NCBI GenBank assembly: GCA_017554235.1
Contig: JAFZIV010000021.1
Span: 1 to 55,740, forward strand
Direction: 5' to 3'
Length of the DNA stretch: 55,740 nt
Source: Selenomonadaceae bacterium
Lineage (GTDB): Bacteria > Bacillota > Negativicutes > Selenomonadales > Selenomonadaceae
Both the position numbers and the translations under genes were made by a program. Of the stretch, positions 32,829 to 41,834 are shown in pieces. Under the pieces are notes generated by a model. The model was not told the DNA's origin, did no database searches, and saw only the letters and a list, made by a program, of their open reading frames with translations. Position 1 is the stretch's first letter. The number at the start of each line of letters is the position of its first letter.

Positions 32829-35800
32829 TTAGTTATCTAAATCGTCTTCGTCGTTATAATCGCCAAATCCGTCGTCATCATCGCGCGAATAGCCGAACCC
32901 ATTATAATCATCATCGAGATTATTTTTGCGGCGTCTGCGATAAATTTTTTCTTCTTCATCAACATCCCGCAAATCTTCATCGGTAGGCTCTTTATCTAAC
33001 GAGAATCCAAAATCATCATCATCAAGTGGCAAAATATCACTTGCCGTATCGTCATCATAGTCGGAAATATCTTTTGCCAGTTCCTTCTTCAACTTCATAA
33101 GTCCGCCGTCCGCCGCCGTTTTATCTTTCATTGTACTAAATTTTACGTCAGGAACAAGTTTGGTAAAATCTGAAACGTCATCAGCAATAATGTCATCCGA
33201 ATCAGTTTCCGCTTTATCCTTCGGCGGTACAGGAACATCATGCTTGCCGTAATTGCCGACATCAACGCCTGTTTCCTTCGCCTTATCACGTATCGCGCGG
33301 TCGTCCTCGTCTTCTTCATCACGAATTACAATTTCTTTTGAGTCGCCACTCAAAACTTTTATGTCAAGCCCAATCGATTGCAATTCCTTAATCAAAACTT
33401 TGAATGATTCGGGAACGCCCGGTTCAGGAATATTATTTCCCTTGACAATAGCTTCATATGCCTTGACACGTCCAACAACGTCGTCAGATTTAACCGTTAA
33501 AATTTCTTGCAAAGTATAAGACGCGCCGTAAGCTTCCAACGCCCAAACTTCCATTTCGCCGAAACGCTGACCGCCGAATTGCGCTTTACCGCCCAAAGGC
33601 TGTTGAGTAACCAAGCTGTAGGGACCGGTTGAACGCGCGTGAATTTTATCGTCAACCAAATGGTGCAACTTCAACATATAAACGCAGCCAACAGTTACGT
33701 GATTTTCAAAAGGTTCACCCGTGCGCCCGTCATACAAAACAGTTTTACCGTCTTCATCAAGTCCGGCAAGTTTCATGGTATTCATAACATCTTCTTCGCG
33801 CGCGCCGTCGAATACAGGCGTTGCAATATGAAGACCAGCCTTTTCAACTTTCGGCATACCGTACTTTTCAACGTCGTAACCAAAAAGTTTAAGACGTTCC
33901 CGCGCATTTCTGGGATTGTCAGCGATTTTCAAACCAAGTTCACGAACAGCCATACCTAAATGAGTTTCTAAAACTTGACCGATATTCATACGCGACGGCA
34001 CGCCCAACGGATTCAACACAATATCAACAGGCGTTCCGTCCGGCAGGAAGGGCATATCCTCTTCACGCATAATCCTTGAGACAACGCCTTTGTTACCATG
34101 ACGACCTGACATTTTATCGCCGACAGAAATTTTTCTCTTCTGAGCAATGTAAACGCGAACTTGCTTGTTGACGCCGGGAGCCATTTCATCATTTTTATCA
34201 CGGGTAAAAATTTTTACGTCAACGATTTTGCCTGATTCACCATGCGGCACGCGCAGGGAAGTATCGCGAACTTCACGCGCCTTTTCGCCGAAAATTGCCC
34301 GCAGTAATCTTTCTTCCGCCGTCAATTCGGTTTCGCCCTTCGGTGTAACTTTACCAACTAAAATATCGCCGGGGCGAACGTCGGCACCAATCGCTATAAC
34401 GCCTTCGTCGTCAAGATTTACAAGCGCGTCCTCCGCAACGTTAGGAATATCGCGGGTAACTTCTTCAGGTCCTAACTTAGTATCGCGAGCGTCGCATTGA
34501 TGTTCATCAATATGAATCGACGTATAAATATCACGCTTAATCAGATTTTCGCTAAGTAAAATTGCGTCCTCGTAGTTGTAACCTTCCCAAGGCATATAGG
34601 CGACTAAAATATTATAGCCGAGTGCCAATTCGCCGTTATTCGTGGCAGGACCGTCAGCAATCGGTTGATTAACTTCGACGCTTTCACCTTTCTCGACCAG
34701 CGGAATTTGGTTGATACAAGTGCCTTGATTGGAGCGCACAAATTTTTGAAGATGATATTCATCTTTGGGATAAACATCAATGCGAATTATTGACGTATCA
34801 GAATCATTGACAATAACTTTACCAGCACGTTTAGCGTAAATAACTTCGCCCGTACCTTCAGCCAAAATTTTATCCTTCTTGATACGTTCATTTTTAATCG
34901 CGTTGTACTTAAAACCTTCAGGGATTATGTATTCGTCAAACATCTGCGCGGGTTCAATGAAAATTTTATTGTCCTCAATTTTTTTGACAAGTCCCGCACC
35001 TTTAGCACGGACAATCGTCCCAAAATTATCTGCTAATGGTTGAGCTTCACGAATCTGCGCACCAACTTTAGCGCGAACTCTTGCGCCCTGCGGAATTTCA
35101 TATTCTTCATCGTCAACTTTGACTTGAATCATATCAAAGGCAAAACTTAAAACCGTACCTTCACGTTTAGCGACAACTTGTCTGTCATCAACCTGCGCGA
35201 TTATTTCACCTGCTTTGATGCGCACACCTTTTTGAACAAGCGGCGTATAATGCGCGGGCAAAACGTATCTGTCAATCGGCGTGATTTTAATTTGAATGGA
35301 ACTTGCATCAACGTAAGTGACAACGCCGGAATTTTCGGCAAGAATCATTACGCCGGAGTCACAAGCGGCTTTATATTCCATACCCGTACCGACGAGCGGA
35401 GCTTGTGTCTTCAACAGCGGCACAGCTTGACGTTGCATATTTGCGCCCATCAATGCGCGGTTAGCATCGTCATTTTCAAGGAAGGGAATCATTGCCGTTG
35501 CGATTGATACAACCTGCTTAGGCGACACGTCCATATACTCAACGCGTTCACGTCTAACCCTTGTAGTTTCCTCTTTAACGCGGGCGGTTACTCTTTCATT
35601 AACAAACCAATCATTTTCGTCAAGCGGTTCATTCGCCTGCGCGATAACTAATTTTTCTTCCTCGTCCGCCGTAAGATACCTAACCTCATCAGTTACGCGG
35701 TGATTTTTCATATCAACTTTTCTATACGGCGTTTCCATAAATCCATAACGATTTATACGCGCGTAATTAGACAGCGAACCGATTAAGCCAATGTTAGGAC

Positions 35801-37403
35801 CTTCAGGCGTTTCAATAGGACACATTCTGCCGTAGTGAGAATTATGAACGTCACGCACTTCAAAGCCGGCGCGTTCACGACTTAAACCGCCCGGTCCAAG
35901 TGCTGACAATCTGCGCTTATGCGTCAACTCTGAAAGCGGGTTATGCTGATCCATAAACTGCGAAAGTTGCGATGAACCGAAAAATTCTTTAATCGCGGCA
36001 ACAACGGGACGAATATTAATCAAAATTTGCGGCGTGATAATTTCCGAATCTTGAATCGTCATACGTTCACGCACAACACGTTCCATACGCGTTAAGCCGA
36101 TACGAAATTGATTCTGTAAAAGTTCACCGACACTGCGGACGCGACGATTGCCTAAATGATCAATGTCATCAGTAGTTCCAACGCCGTTCATCAAATCCAA
36201 CATATAGCCTATTGAACTTATAATATCAGCAACGCAAATTGTTCGGTTATCCTTTATCGAAAGTTCCGGCGCACAAAGCATAGTCATATCGCCGTTTTCA
36301 GTTTTAATTTGAATGGGAATTGGCGTAAAGTAGCCGCGATGAATTTTATCAGGCGTCAACCCAAAAACTTCTTCTTCGCTACTTTCTTCAATAGCCTTTT
36401 CTATTTTTTGAATGTCATCTTCATTAATAACTTTAAATTTTTGAGTAACTTCACCTGTTTCAGGGTTGGTAACTTCTTCAAAAGCTTTAATCAAGACTTC
36501 GCCCGTGCCGTAGTCGATAATATCTTCAGCTAAAGTTTTACCGAGCAGACGACTTTTTAAACCAAGCTTTTTGGTAATTTTATAGCGTCCGACGGCGGCA
36601 AGATCATAACGTTTAGGATCGAAGAAAAGCGAATTTAAAAGTTGCTGGGAATTTTCAACGGTAGCAATAGGTTCGCCGGGACGCAGACGTTTATAAATTT
36701 CGCCGAGTGCCTTAGCGCGAGTATCAACTTCACTGTCGCGGATTAACTCTTCTTGAATGATTTCATTATTGCCGAAAAGTTCAAGGATTTCATCATCAGT
36801 TTCAAAACCTATTGCGCGAAGAAAATAAGTTACGGGCATTTTGCGGGTGCGGTCAATACGAACGCTTATGCTGTTATCGGAGGCGGTTTCAAGTTCAATC
36901 CACGCGCCGCGATTAGGGATAACGGTTGCGGTATAAATTTTCTTACCGGTCTGGTCAACCGTTTCACCGTAATAAGCACCGGGACTTCTTACAAGTTGGC
37001 TGACGATTACACGTTCTGCACCATTTATAACGAAAGTGCCGGTCTGCGTCATCAGCGGGAAGTCGCCCATAAAAACTTCCTGCTCCTTGACTTCGCCGCC
37101 ATTATCATTATTGACGAGCTGCACACTTACGCGAATCGGCGCGGAATATGTGCCGTCACGTTCCTTGCATTCTTCAAGGGTATATTTCGGCTCACCAAGT
37201 TTGAACTTACCGAAAAAAAGTTTTAAGTTTCCGTTAAAGTCACTTATCGGAGAAATGTCTCTCAAAATCTCTTCCAAGCCTTCGCGCAGAAACCATTCGT
37301 AGGATTTACGCTGAATATCAAGGAGGTGCGGCATTTCCATAACTTCCTTGATTCTGGCATAACTGTAGCGTGTCCGCTTGCCAACTCGAACAGGACTAAA
37401 CAT
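32829..37403 (-). CDS. rpoB: RNA polymerase beta subunit
   Basis: A 1524-residue beta subunit, well above the 1180-1240 of typical Firmicutes. The rifampicin region ([20 protein letters not shown], residues 474-493, and [11 protein letters not shown]) is standard, as are [26 protein letters not shown] and the C-terminal [18 protein letters not shown]. Two additions stand out. Residues about 715-880 insert several beta-rich [17 protein letters not shown]-type modules between GVVTYV and [12 protein letters not shown]. Residues about 1360-1524 form an Asp/Glu-rich tail with [16 protein letters not shown]. Neither rplL upstream nor rpoC downstream is present: L28 precedes it, and it is followed by a terminator and an LCP gene. 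Confidence 0.98.
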   Translation of the reverse strand: MFSPVRVGKRTRYSYARIKEVMEMPHLLDIQRKSYEWFLREGLEEILRDISPISDFNGNLKLFFGKFKLGEPKYTLEECKERDGTYSAPIRVSVQLVNNDNGGEVKEQEVFMGDFPLMTQTGTFVINGAERVIVSQLVRSPGAYYGETVDQTGKKIYTATVIPNRGAWIELETASDNSISVRIDRTRKMPVTYFLRAIGFETDDEILELFGNNEIIQEELIRDSEVDTRAKALGEIYKRLRPGEPIATVENSQQLLNSLFFDPKRYDLAAVGRYKITKKLGLKSRLLGKTLAEDIIDYGTGEVLIKAFEEVTNPETGEVTQKFKVINEDDIQKIEKAIEESSEEEVFGLTPDKIHRGYFTPIPIQIKTENGDMTMLCAPELSIKDNRTICVADIISSIGYMLDLMNGVGTTDDIDHLGNRRVRSVGELLQNQFRIGLTRMERVVRERMTIQDSEIITPQILINIRPVVAAIKEFFGSSQLSQFMDQHNPLSELTHKRRLSALGPGGLSRERAGFEVRDVHNSHYGRMCPIETPEGPNIGLIGSLSNYARINRYGFMETPYRKVDMKNHRVTDEVRYLTADEEEKLVIAQANEPLDENDWFVNERVTARVKEETTRVRRERVEYMDVSPKQVVSIATAMIPFLENDDANRALMGANMQRQAVPLLKTQAPLVGTGMEYKAACDSGVMILAENSGVVTYVDASSIQIKITPIDRYVLPAHYTPLVQKGVRIKAGEIIAQVDDRQVVAKREGTVLSFAFDMIQVKVDDEEYEIPQGARVRAKVGAQIREAQPLADNFGTIVRAKGAGLVKKIEDNKIFIEPAQMFDEYIIPEGFKYNAIKNERIKKDKILAEGTGEVIYAKRAGKVIVNDSDTSIIRIDVYPKDEYHLQKFVRSNQGTCINQIPLVEKGESVEVNQPIADGPATNNGELALGYNILVAYMPWEGYNYEDAILLSENLIKRDIYTSIHIDEHQCDARDTKLGPEEVTRDIPNVAEDALVNLDDEGVIAIGADVRPGDILVGKVTPKGETELTAEERLLRAIFGEKAREVRDTSLRVPHGESGKIVDVKIFTRDKNDEMAPGVNKQVRVYIAQKRKISVGDKMSGRHGNKGVVSRIMREEDMPFLPDGTPVDIVLNPLGVPSRMNIGQVLETHLGMAVRELGLKIADNPRNARERLKLFGYDVEKYGMPKVEKAGLHIATPVFDGAREEDVMNTMKLAGLDEDGKTVLYDGRTGEPFENHVTVGCVYMLKLHHLVDDKIHARSTGPYSLVTQQPLGGKAQFGGQRFGEMEVWALEAYGASYTLQEILTVKSDDVVGRVKAYEAIVKGNNIPEPGVPESFKVLIKELQSIGLDIKVLSGDSKEIVIRDEEDEDDRAIRDKAKETGVDVGNYGKHDVPVPPKDKAETDSDDIIADDVSDFTKLVPDVKFSTMKDKTAADGGLMKLKKELAKDISDYDDDTASDILPLDDDDFGFSLDKEPTDEDLRDVDEEEKIYRRRRKNNLDDDYNGFGYSRDDDDGFGDYNDEDDLDN

Positions 37404-37460
37404 TCACTCAGTCACTCCTCTTTTTAGGGTTTAGCATCTAAAAATTTATTCCTACTAATT

Positions 37461-37495
37461 AAAAAAGCCCGCTGTATCTAGCAAGTACAACGCGC
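37461..37495 (-). terminator. Attenuator-like hairpin in the rpoB leader
   Basis: On the minus strand GCGCGTTGTA (37495-37486) pairs with TACAGCGGGC (37476-37467), with one mismatch, and is followed by six T. It lies between the rpoB promoter and the start codon, so it should terminate some of the rpoB transcripts. Confidence 0.65.
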
Positions 37496-37522
37496 GCCAT
37501 TAATTTCTTCATTTAATATCAC
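37478..37522 (-). CDS. Candidate 14-residue leader peptide of rpoB
   Basis: A GTG start with GGAGG 8 nt upstream opens a 14-codon frame (MILNEEINGARCTC) whose stop TAG lies in the loop of the attenuator hairpin. A second frame (37459-37512, 17 codons, ATG start) overlaps it and ends just after the hairpin. The ribosome binding site favours the first. Translation of either could influence hairpin formation. This is inference from layout only. Confidence 0.35.
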   Translation of the reverse strand: MILNEEINGARCTC

Positions 37523-37579
37523 AAAAAATTCCTCCACTTATGCGACAAAAAGCCGCCGAGTGATAAAACGGTAAAGGAA

Positions 37580-37608
37580 ATTATAACCATTAAAAACAAC
37601 TATGTCAA
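37580..37608 (-). promoter_or_regulatory. Consensus promoter of rpoB
   Basis: On the minus strand a perfect TTGACA (37608-37603), a 17-bp spacer and a perfect TATAAT (37585-37580), directly after the rpmB terminator. The predicted leader to the rpoB start is about 170 nt. Confidence 0.92.
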
Positions 37609-37611
37609 GAA

Positions 37612-37646
37612 ATAAAAAAACTTCGTAAGACTATTTCCTACGAAGA
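37612..37646 (-). terminator. Terminator of rpmB
   Basis: On the minus strand CTTCGTA (37645-37639) pairs with TACGAAG (37627-37621) across an 11-nt loop, then seven T. It isolates rpmB from rpoB. Confidence 0.88.
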
Positions 37647-37671
37647 ATTTTTTTCTTATAAATTCAAAACG

Positions 37672-37863
37672 TTAAATCGCACGTTGAACTTTTCCTGAAC
37701 GCAAGCAACGTGTACAAACATTTACTCTCTTAATTTCTCCGTCCACAACTGCACGAACGTGTTGAATATTCGGTTTCCATTTACGTTTCGTCTTTAAATG
37801 CGAATGACTGACATTCATTCCCGACATAATACCTTTGTGACAAACTTCACAATAATTAGCCAT
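37672..37863 (-). CDS. rpmB: Large ribosomal subunit protein L28
   Basis: A 63-residue ribosomal protein with the L28 core (ANYCEVCHKGIMSGMNVSHS, then KRKWKPNIQHVRA, then VCTRCLRSGKV). Both CxxC pairs (CEVC and CTRC) are present, so this is the zinc-binding form. AAGGAAGGTGA precedes the ATG at 37863; an in-frame codon further upstream lies in the promoter. It is monocistronic, with its own promoter and terminator. Confidence 0.96.
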   Translation of the reverse strand: MANYCEVCHKGIMSGMNVSHSHLKTKRKWKPNIQHVRAVVDGEIKRVNVCTRCLRSGKVQRAI

Positions 37864-37893
37864 AATTTCACCTTCCTTTAGGATAATGCGCAG

Positions 37894-37922
37894 ATTATAA
37901 CACAAGAAAAATTTTAGTGCAA
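37894..37922 (-). promoter_or_regulatory. Promoter of rpmB
   Basis: On the minus strand TTGCAC (37922-37917), a 17-bp spacer and TATAAT (37899-37894), about 30 nt before the L28 start. Confidence 0.85.
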
Positions 37923-37936
37923 ATTTTTTTATCTCG

Positions 37937-38821
37937 TCATCTCAATTTTATGTGAAATTTTTCAATCATCTTGACGGGGCGGTAAGATTCTTTCGCGCTC
38001 CTTATTCCCGCAATGCCTAAATCTTCCTCGCGATTGATGAAAGATAAATCTTTCCAAGTCTGCGCGAATTTCTGATTGATAGCGGCATACGCACCCTTAA
38101 TATCGAAGTCAGCCTTTTCAATATGAATTACCGCTGTATCAGAATTAATTTGCTCACCGATTGACAAAGCTACAACTTTACCGTCTAAAATTATTGCGCC
38201 GCCCTTTATGTCGAAAAAGTCGAAGTCGTCAAGCAGTTCAATAATCGCGGCACGTTCAAACGGCAACGCGGGATATTCCGTCAAGTCCCGTTCAGTGTAC
38301 CAAATATTAAGGCAATCGACGCATAACTTTTTAACTTCGTCCGTGAAGTCGGAAACATATTCTGCCGTCGGATATAATTTTTTGAAAGCGTTGACGTGAT
38401 TTTTTTTCTGATGATATTTTCTGCCGGACAAATTTATTAAATTCTGCGTGTTGTAAACGTAATCAAATCTGTCACGTTGCGGCAAAATCTCAAATTCTAA
38501 ATCAGAAATTTTTACTAACTGCTCAACAAAATTTTTCTCCGCATTGATGAAAATGTATTCGGCAGGATTTTTTTTATACTCGTCAACAATCTTTTTAACA
38601 GCAGTTTCAATCTGCGCGGCGTCGCAAAAAGGTTGCAAAAATTTATTGCCGTACTTCACAAATAAAACGTCATCTTCAACTACACAACGCGATTGATAAT
38701 ATTTTCGCCACATGTAAAAATTTGTGAAGTTAAACGCGGAATTATCGTGGTAAGTCAACTTTAAATACTTATCAAAAATCTTTTTATCGTCTTTTGTAAT
38801 TTCTTTAAAATCTATCGTCAT
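37937..38821 (-). CDS. DUF2156 (phosphatidylglycerol lysyltransferase C-domain-like) protein
   Basis: A 294-residue soluble protein with the GNAT-like double fold of DUF2156: N-terminal FNFTNFYMWRKYYQ and KYGNKFLQPF, the central GRKYHQKKNHVNAFKKLYP motif, and the C-terminal DLGIAGIRSAKESYRPVKMIEKF. Related domains in MprF transfer amino acids from aminoacyl-tRNA, but this stand-alone cytoplasmic form has no established substrate. It is preceded 6 bp upstream by a UDG-like gene on the same strand. Confidence 0.85.
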   Translation of the reverse strand: MTIDFKEITKDDKKIFDKYLKLTYHDNSAFNFTNFYMWRKYYQSRCVVEDDVLFVKYGNKFLQPFCDAAQIETAVKKIVDEYKKNPAEYIFINAEKNFVEQLVKISDLEFEILPQRDRFDYVYNTQNLINLSGRKYHQKKNHVNAFKKLYPTAEYVSDFTDEVKKLCVDCLNIWYTERDLTEYPALPFERAAIIELLDDFDFFDIKGGAIILDGKVVALSIGEQINSDTAVIHIEKADFDIKGAYAAINQKFAQTWKDLSFINREEDLGIAGIRSAKESYRPVKMIEKFHIKLR

Positions 38822-38827
38822 TACCTC

Positions 38828-39601
38828 CTAGTTAGATTTAATCCACTCGCAAACAGCATTTGTAAACTCGTCTTTATTCAAATATTGCGGATGCCCTGTC
38901 CTGAGAACACAAATTTCTAAATCGGCAAGTGTTGACGTACATTCGCGCCAAGATACATTTTTTGCACCGATTATTTTTCTTCCGTCAAACAAAATTTTAA
39001 ACGTGTCGAAAGCTTGCGGAATATAAGTGTCATAATACCATCCCGTGTAGAAAATTATATGCGTAGGACGAATAATTTTTATTTCTTCAGCAAGAATTCT
39101 CATTTGCCGAATACAATTTTCTTTGACAAAATCAGTTGTTGTATCTTCGCCGGCGGAGTTATTACACTTTACGATATTTGTGAAGGCAATATGTTCAAAA
39201 GAATCGTCGCCGAAAATTTTACCTGTGATTTCGCGCGTATAATTCCAATAAGCCCAGCCAACATTTTCCCAAAGCCAGCGACCGTCATCAAAAGCTTTAT
39301 GAAAATATCCTCGTTCTGGATTTTCAAAATAACCGCGTGCGGTTTTGCCTACGAACAAAATTTTTTTATGCTCGTTGTAAAAATTATTGCCGACACCCCA
39401 CGCAGTAACCGGCGAAGAAAGATTTTTAATTTTATTATGGCAACTTGAACATGTCGGACAATTTCCCACACCCCACGCAGTAACCGGCGAAGAAAGATTT
39501 TTAATTTTATTATGGCAACTTGAACATGTCGGACAATTTCCCATACCAATGCGCTTGTACATTTTCAAAAGTTCTTCTTCAATCGTATTAGGACAAGCCA
39601 T
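38828..39601 (-). CDS. Uracil-DNA glycosylase-like protein with an internal tandem duplication
   Basis: A 257-residue protein. Residues about 70-257 contain KILFVGKTARGYF, FTNIVKCNN, RPTHIIFYTGWY and LRTGHPQYLN, an arrangement that fits the uracil-DNA glycosylase-like fold, though catalytic activity is not proven. A 25-residue block holding CPTCSSCHNK is present twice in perfect tandem (residues about 20-69); the DNA copies of 75 bp at 39393-39467 and 39468-39542 are identical, so the duplication is very recent and doubles a CxxCxxC cluster. It sits 23 bp after the secreted hydrolase gene and 6 bp before the DUF2156 gene. Confidence 0.6.
   Translation of the reverse strand: MACPNTIEEELLKMYKRIGMGNCPTCSSCHNKIKNLSSPVTAWGVGNCPTCSSCHNKIKNLSSPVTAWGVGNNFYNEHKKILFVGKTARGYFENPERGYFHKAFDDGRWLWENVGWAYWNYTREITGKIFGDDSFEHIAFTNIVKCNNSAGEDTTTDFVKENCIRQMRILAEEIKIIRPTHIIFYTGWYYDTYIPQAFDTFKILFDGRKIIGAKNVSWRECTSTLADLEICVLRTGHPQYLNKDEFTNAVCEWIKSN
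39393..39542 (-). repeat. Perfect 75-bp tandem duplication inside a gene
   Basis: Positions 39393-39467 and 39468-39542 are identical and in frame (25 codons). The unit encodes a CxxCxxC-containing block. Confidence 0.95.
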
Positions 39602-39624
39602 AAAGTCTAACCTCCAAAAAAATT

Positions 39625-40728
39625 TTACAAGTTGACTCCGAAAAATCTTTCAATCTCATCAAACGGAATCTTTTTCATATTGTCGTACAAGTCAACGTGA
39701 TTAGCGTCAGGAACTATCATCAATTCCTTGTTATCGCCCTTCATCAAAATATAAGCGGTCTCCGAAAAATAACGGCTGTGAGCTTTTTCACCATGAATTA
39801 AAAGCACCGGCGTCTGAATCTCGTCAACATATGAAAGAAGCGGCATATTCATAAATGATAACGCGCTTGTAACGTTCCAGCCGTCATTGGAGTTAAGGGA
39901 GCGTTTATGATAACCGCGTTTCGTTTTGTAGTAGTCGTAATAATCTTTGACGTATTGCGGCGCGTCAGCAGGTAACGGGTCAGCCACACCGCCCGCACGT
40001 TGATAAATTCCGCGTCGATAATCGTTAGTGCGTTGACGATTTAAAGCTAAACGATTTCTTTGACGATCATTTTCAATCACGGCTTCATCTTTCTCATAAT
40101 CAAAATAGCCGTTGGCAATTACGCGGCTCATATCGTACATCGTCATTGTAACTGTAGCTTTAATGCGTGTATCAATCGCCGCCGCATTTAACGCCATACC
40201 GCCCCAGCCGCAAATTCCGATAATGCCGATTCTGTTGGCGTTGACATTTTGCAAAGTCGAAAGATAATCAATCGCCGCGCAGAAATCTTCCGTGTTAATG
40301 TCAGGCGATGCAACAAAACGTGGAGTGCCTCCGCTTTCTCCTGTAAATGACGGATCAAAGGCTATCGTCAAAAATCCACGATTCGCCATTTCCTGCGCGT
40401 ATAATCCCGATGACTGCTCTTTAACTGCGCCGAAAGGTCCGCATACAACAATAGCAGGAAGTTTACCTACATAATTTTTCGGCTCGTATAAATCAGCGGC
40501 AAGCGTAATTCCATAGCGATTGACGAAAGTTACTTTGCGATGATTAACTTGATTGCTCTTGGGAAAAACTTTATCCCACGCGCCTGTAAGATTTAATTTT
40601 TCAGGTTTAATTCTGCTTGTCGCCGCTTGATCTGCATTGCTAGCATAAGTTGTGTTAATCTGCGCGGCAAACGGCGTCATCAATCCGATAGCCAACGCCG
40701 CCGCTAAAAATTTTTTCGTAAAACTCAT
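39625..40728 (-). CDS. Secreted alpha/beta hydrolase
   Basis: A 367-residue exported protein: a signal peptide (about 1-30, ending TYAS) then a YcjY/dienelactone-hydrolase-like alpha/beta hydrolase (DLYEPKNYVGKLPAIVVCGPFG, the nucleophile region GIIGICGWGGMALNAA with Cys where many hydrolases have Ser, the acid near PVLLIHGE and the histidine in DANHVDLYD). An Arg/Asn-rich insert (about 215-245) precedes the lid. Substrate unknown. It is followed 23 bp later by the UDG-like gene; the acetyltransferase gene ends directly before it. Confidence 0.83.
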   Translation of the reverse strand: MSFTKKFLAAALAIGLMTPFAAQINTTYASNADQAATSRIKPEKLNLTGAWDKVFPKSNQVNHRKVTFVNRYGITLAADLYEPKNYVGKLPAIVVCGPFGAVKEQSSGLYAQEMANRGFLTIAFDPSFTGESGGTPRFVASPDINTEDFCAAIDYLSTLQNVNANRIGIIGICGWGGMALNAAAIDTRIKATVTMTMYDMSRVIANGYFDYEKDEAVIENDRQRNRLALNRQRTNDYRRGIYQRAGGVADPLPADAPQYVKDYYDYYKTKRGYHKRSLNSNDGWNVTSALSFMNMPLLSYVDEIQTPVLLIHGEKAHSRYFSETAYILMKGDNKELMIVPDANHVDLYDNMKKIPFDEIERFFGVNL

Positions 40729-41343
40729 TTAAACTTCCCCTTCATGGTTAGCAGACTGGTAACTTTCCGCGTCGAAATCCACTTTCTTAATAAATTTCGC
40801 GGGAATGCCGCCGACAACCGTGTAAGGTTCAACATCCTTTGTGACAACAGCTCCCGCTGCTACGACTGCCCATTCGCCAATCGTTACGCCTTGCAAAATC
40901 GTAGCATTACTTCCAATCCAAACATTGTCGCAAATTTTAATTGGCTTGTAACTCAACCTGCGATTAAGATTCGGTTCAAGCGCGTGAGTAGCCGTCGCCA
41001 ATACAACATTATGTCCAATGAAAACTCTGTCGCCAATCGTAATTCCGCCTTGATCTTGAAAGTGACAGCTGGAATTTACAAAAACATATTTTCCGAACGT
41101 GATATTTTTTCCGAAGTCAGCATAAAACGGCGGGAATAATCTAAAAGTCGAATCAACTTCCCTGCGTGTCAACCTTGACATAATTTGCACAATTTCTTCC
41201 GGCGTATGGTAGCTTGTATTTAATTCCATTTCAATGCGGCGCGTCTCTTGACACAAGTCCGCAAAAAATTTCCCGCGTTCAGGATTTTTCCGCGCAGAAT
41301 GATTTTCATCGCAAAAACTTTCGCGCAATTCGTCAAGTGTCAT
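40729..41343 (-). CDS. Hexapeptide-repeat acetyltransferase
   Basis: A 204-residue left-handed beta-helix acyltransferase (INSS-free N-terminus, then IGDRVFIGHNVVLATATHAL with the catalytic His, ICDNVWIGSNATILQGV, IGEWAVVAAGAVVTKDV). It resembles the Maa/LacA group and should acetylate a sugar hydroxyl. The start is ATG at 41343, with GAGGTGAA upstream; the GTG at 41352 is inside that site. It abuts the hydrolase gene and sits 5 bp after the lipoprotein gene, so the three are probably co-transcribed. A paralogue of the superfamily is at 18998-19567. Confidence 0.85.
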   Translation of the reverse strand: MTLDELRESFCDENHSARKNPERGKFFADLCQETRRIEMELNTSYHTPEEIVQIMSRLTRREVDSTFRLFPPFYADFGKNITFGKYVFVNSSCHFQDQGGITIGDRVFIGHNVVLATATHALEPNLNRRLSYKPIKICDNVWIGSNATILQGVTIGEWAVVAAGAVVTKDVEPYTVVGGIPAKFIKKVDFDAESYQSANHEGEV

Positions 41344-41348
41344 AAATT

Positions 41349-41819
41349 TCACCTCTCAAATTTAACAGTGACATCTCCGTTACCTAAAATTTTATCAAAC
41401 TCGTCAACATTTAAAATTTTTCCCAGTCGCGTGTAGCTGTAACTCGTCGAAAAATCTTCGTAGAAAATCACAACGTAACTTGAACTGTACAACATTAAAT
41501 CGCCCGCGTGAATCATACCTACGCGCTCATCAGCAGACGGCAAATTTTCATTGAATCGATAATATTTTTCGTTACCGTTAAGTTCCGTCATTGTGACTTC
41601 AAGTGGCAACTTTTCTAAAAATTTCCGCGCAGATTCGTTATCCTCAAGTACCTCGTCGAAAGTTTTTCCATTGACTATAATTTTAATATTCGTCGTAACC
41701 GTCTCCGTTTCTTGCGTAGGAACTTTTTCAACCTGCACGGGAACTTCTTTACTATCAGCGCAACCTGCAAATGTTATCAGCGTAAAAATTAACGCCGTCA
41801 TAAAAAATTTTTTAATCAT
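41349..41819 (-). CDS. Lipoprotein with a cyclophilin-like fold domain
   Basis: A 156-residue lipoprotein: a lipobox ending TFAGC at about residue 20, a short Thr/Val/Gln linker, then a cyclophilin-like domain (KIIVNGKTFDEVLEDNESARKFLEKLP..., GDLMLYSSSYVVIFYEDFSTSYSYTRLGKI). This domain is widespread in small bacterial proteins; the isomerase residues of true cyclophilins are not recognisable. It lies 15 bp after proS and 5 bp before the acetyltransferase gene. Confidence 0.75.
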   Translation of the reverse strand: MIKKFFMTALIFTLITFAGCADSKEVPVQVEKVPTQETETVTTNIKIIVNGKTFDEVLEDNESARKFLEKLPLEVTMTELNGNEKYYRFNENLPSADERVGMIHAGDLMLYSSSYVVIFYEDFSTSYSYTRLGKILNVDEFDKILGNGDVTVKFER

Positions 41820-41834
41820 TTTTTTACAATAAGC

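Noticed and set aside
36001-36020. Rifampicin-resistance signature in RpoB
   Set aside because: The rifampicin region keeps the usual sensitive residues ([22 protein letters not shown]).
39393-39542. Tandem repeat as a CRISPR fragment
   Set aside because: The two units are directly adjacent with no spacer and are in frame within a gene.
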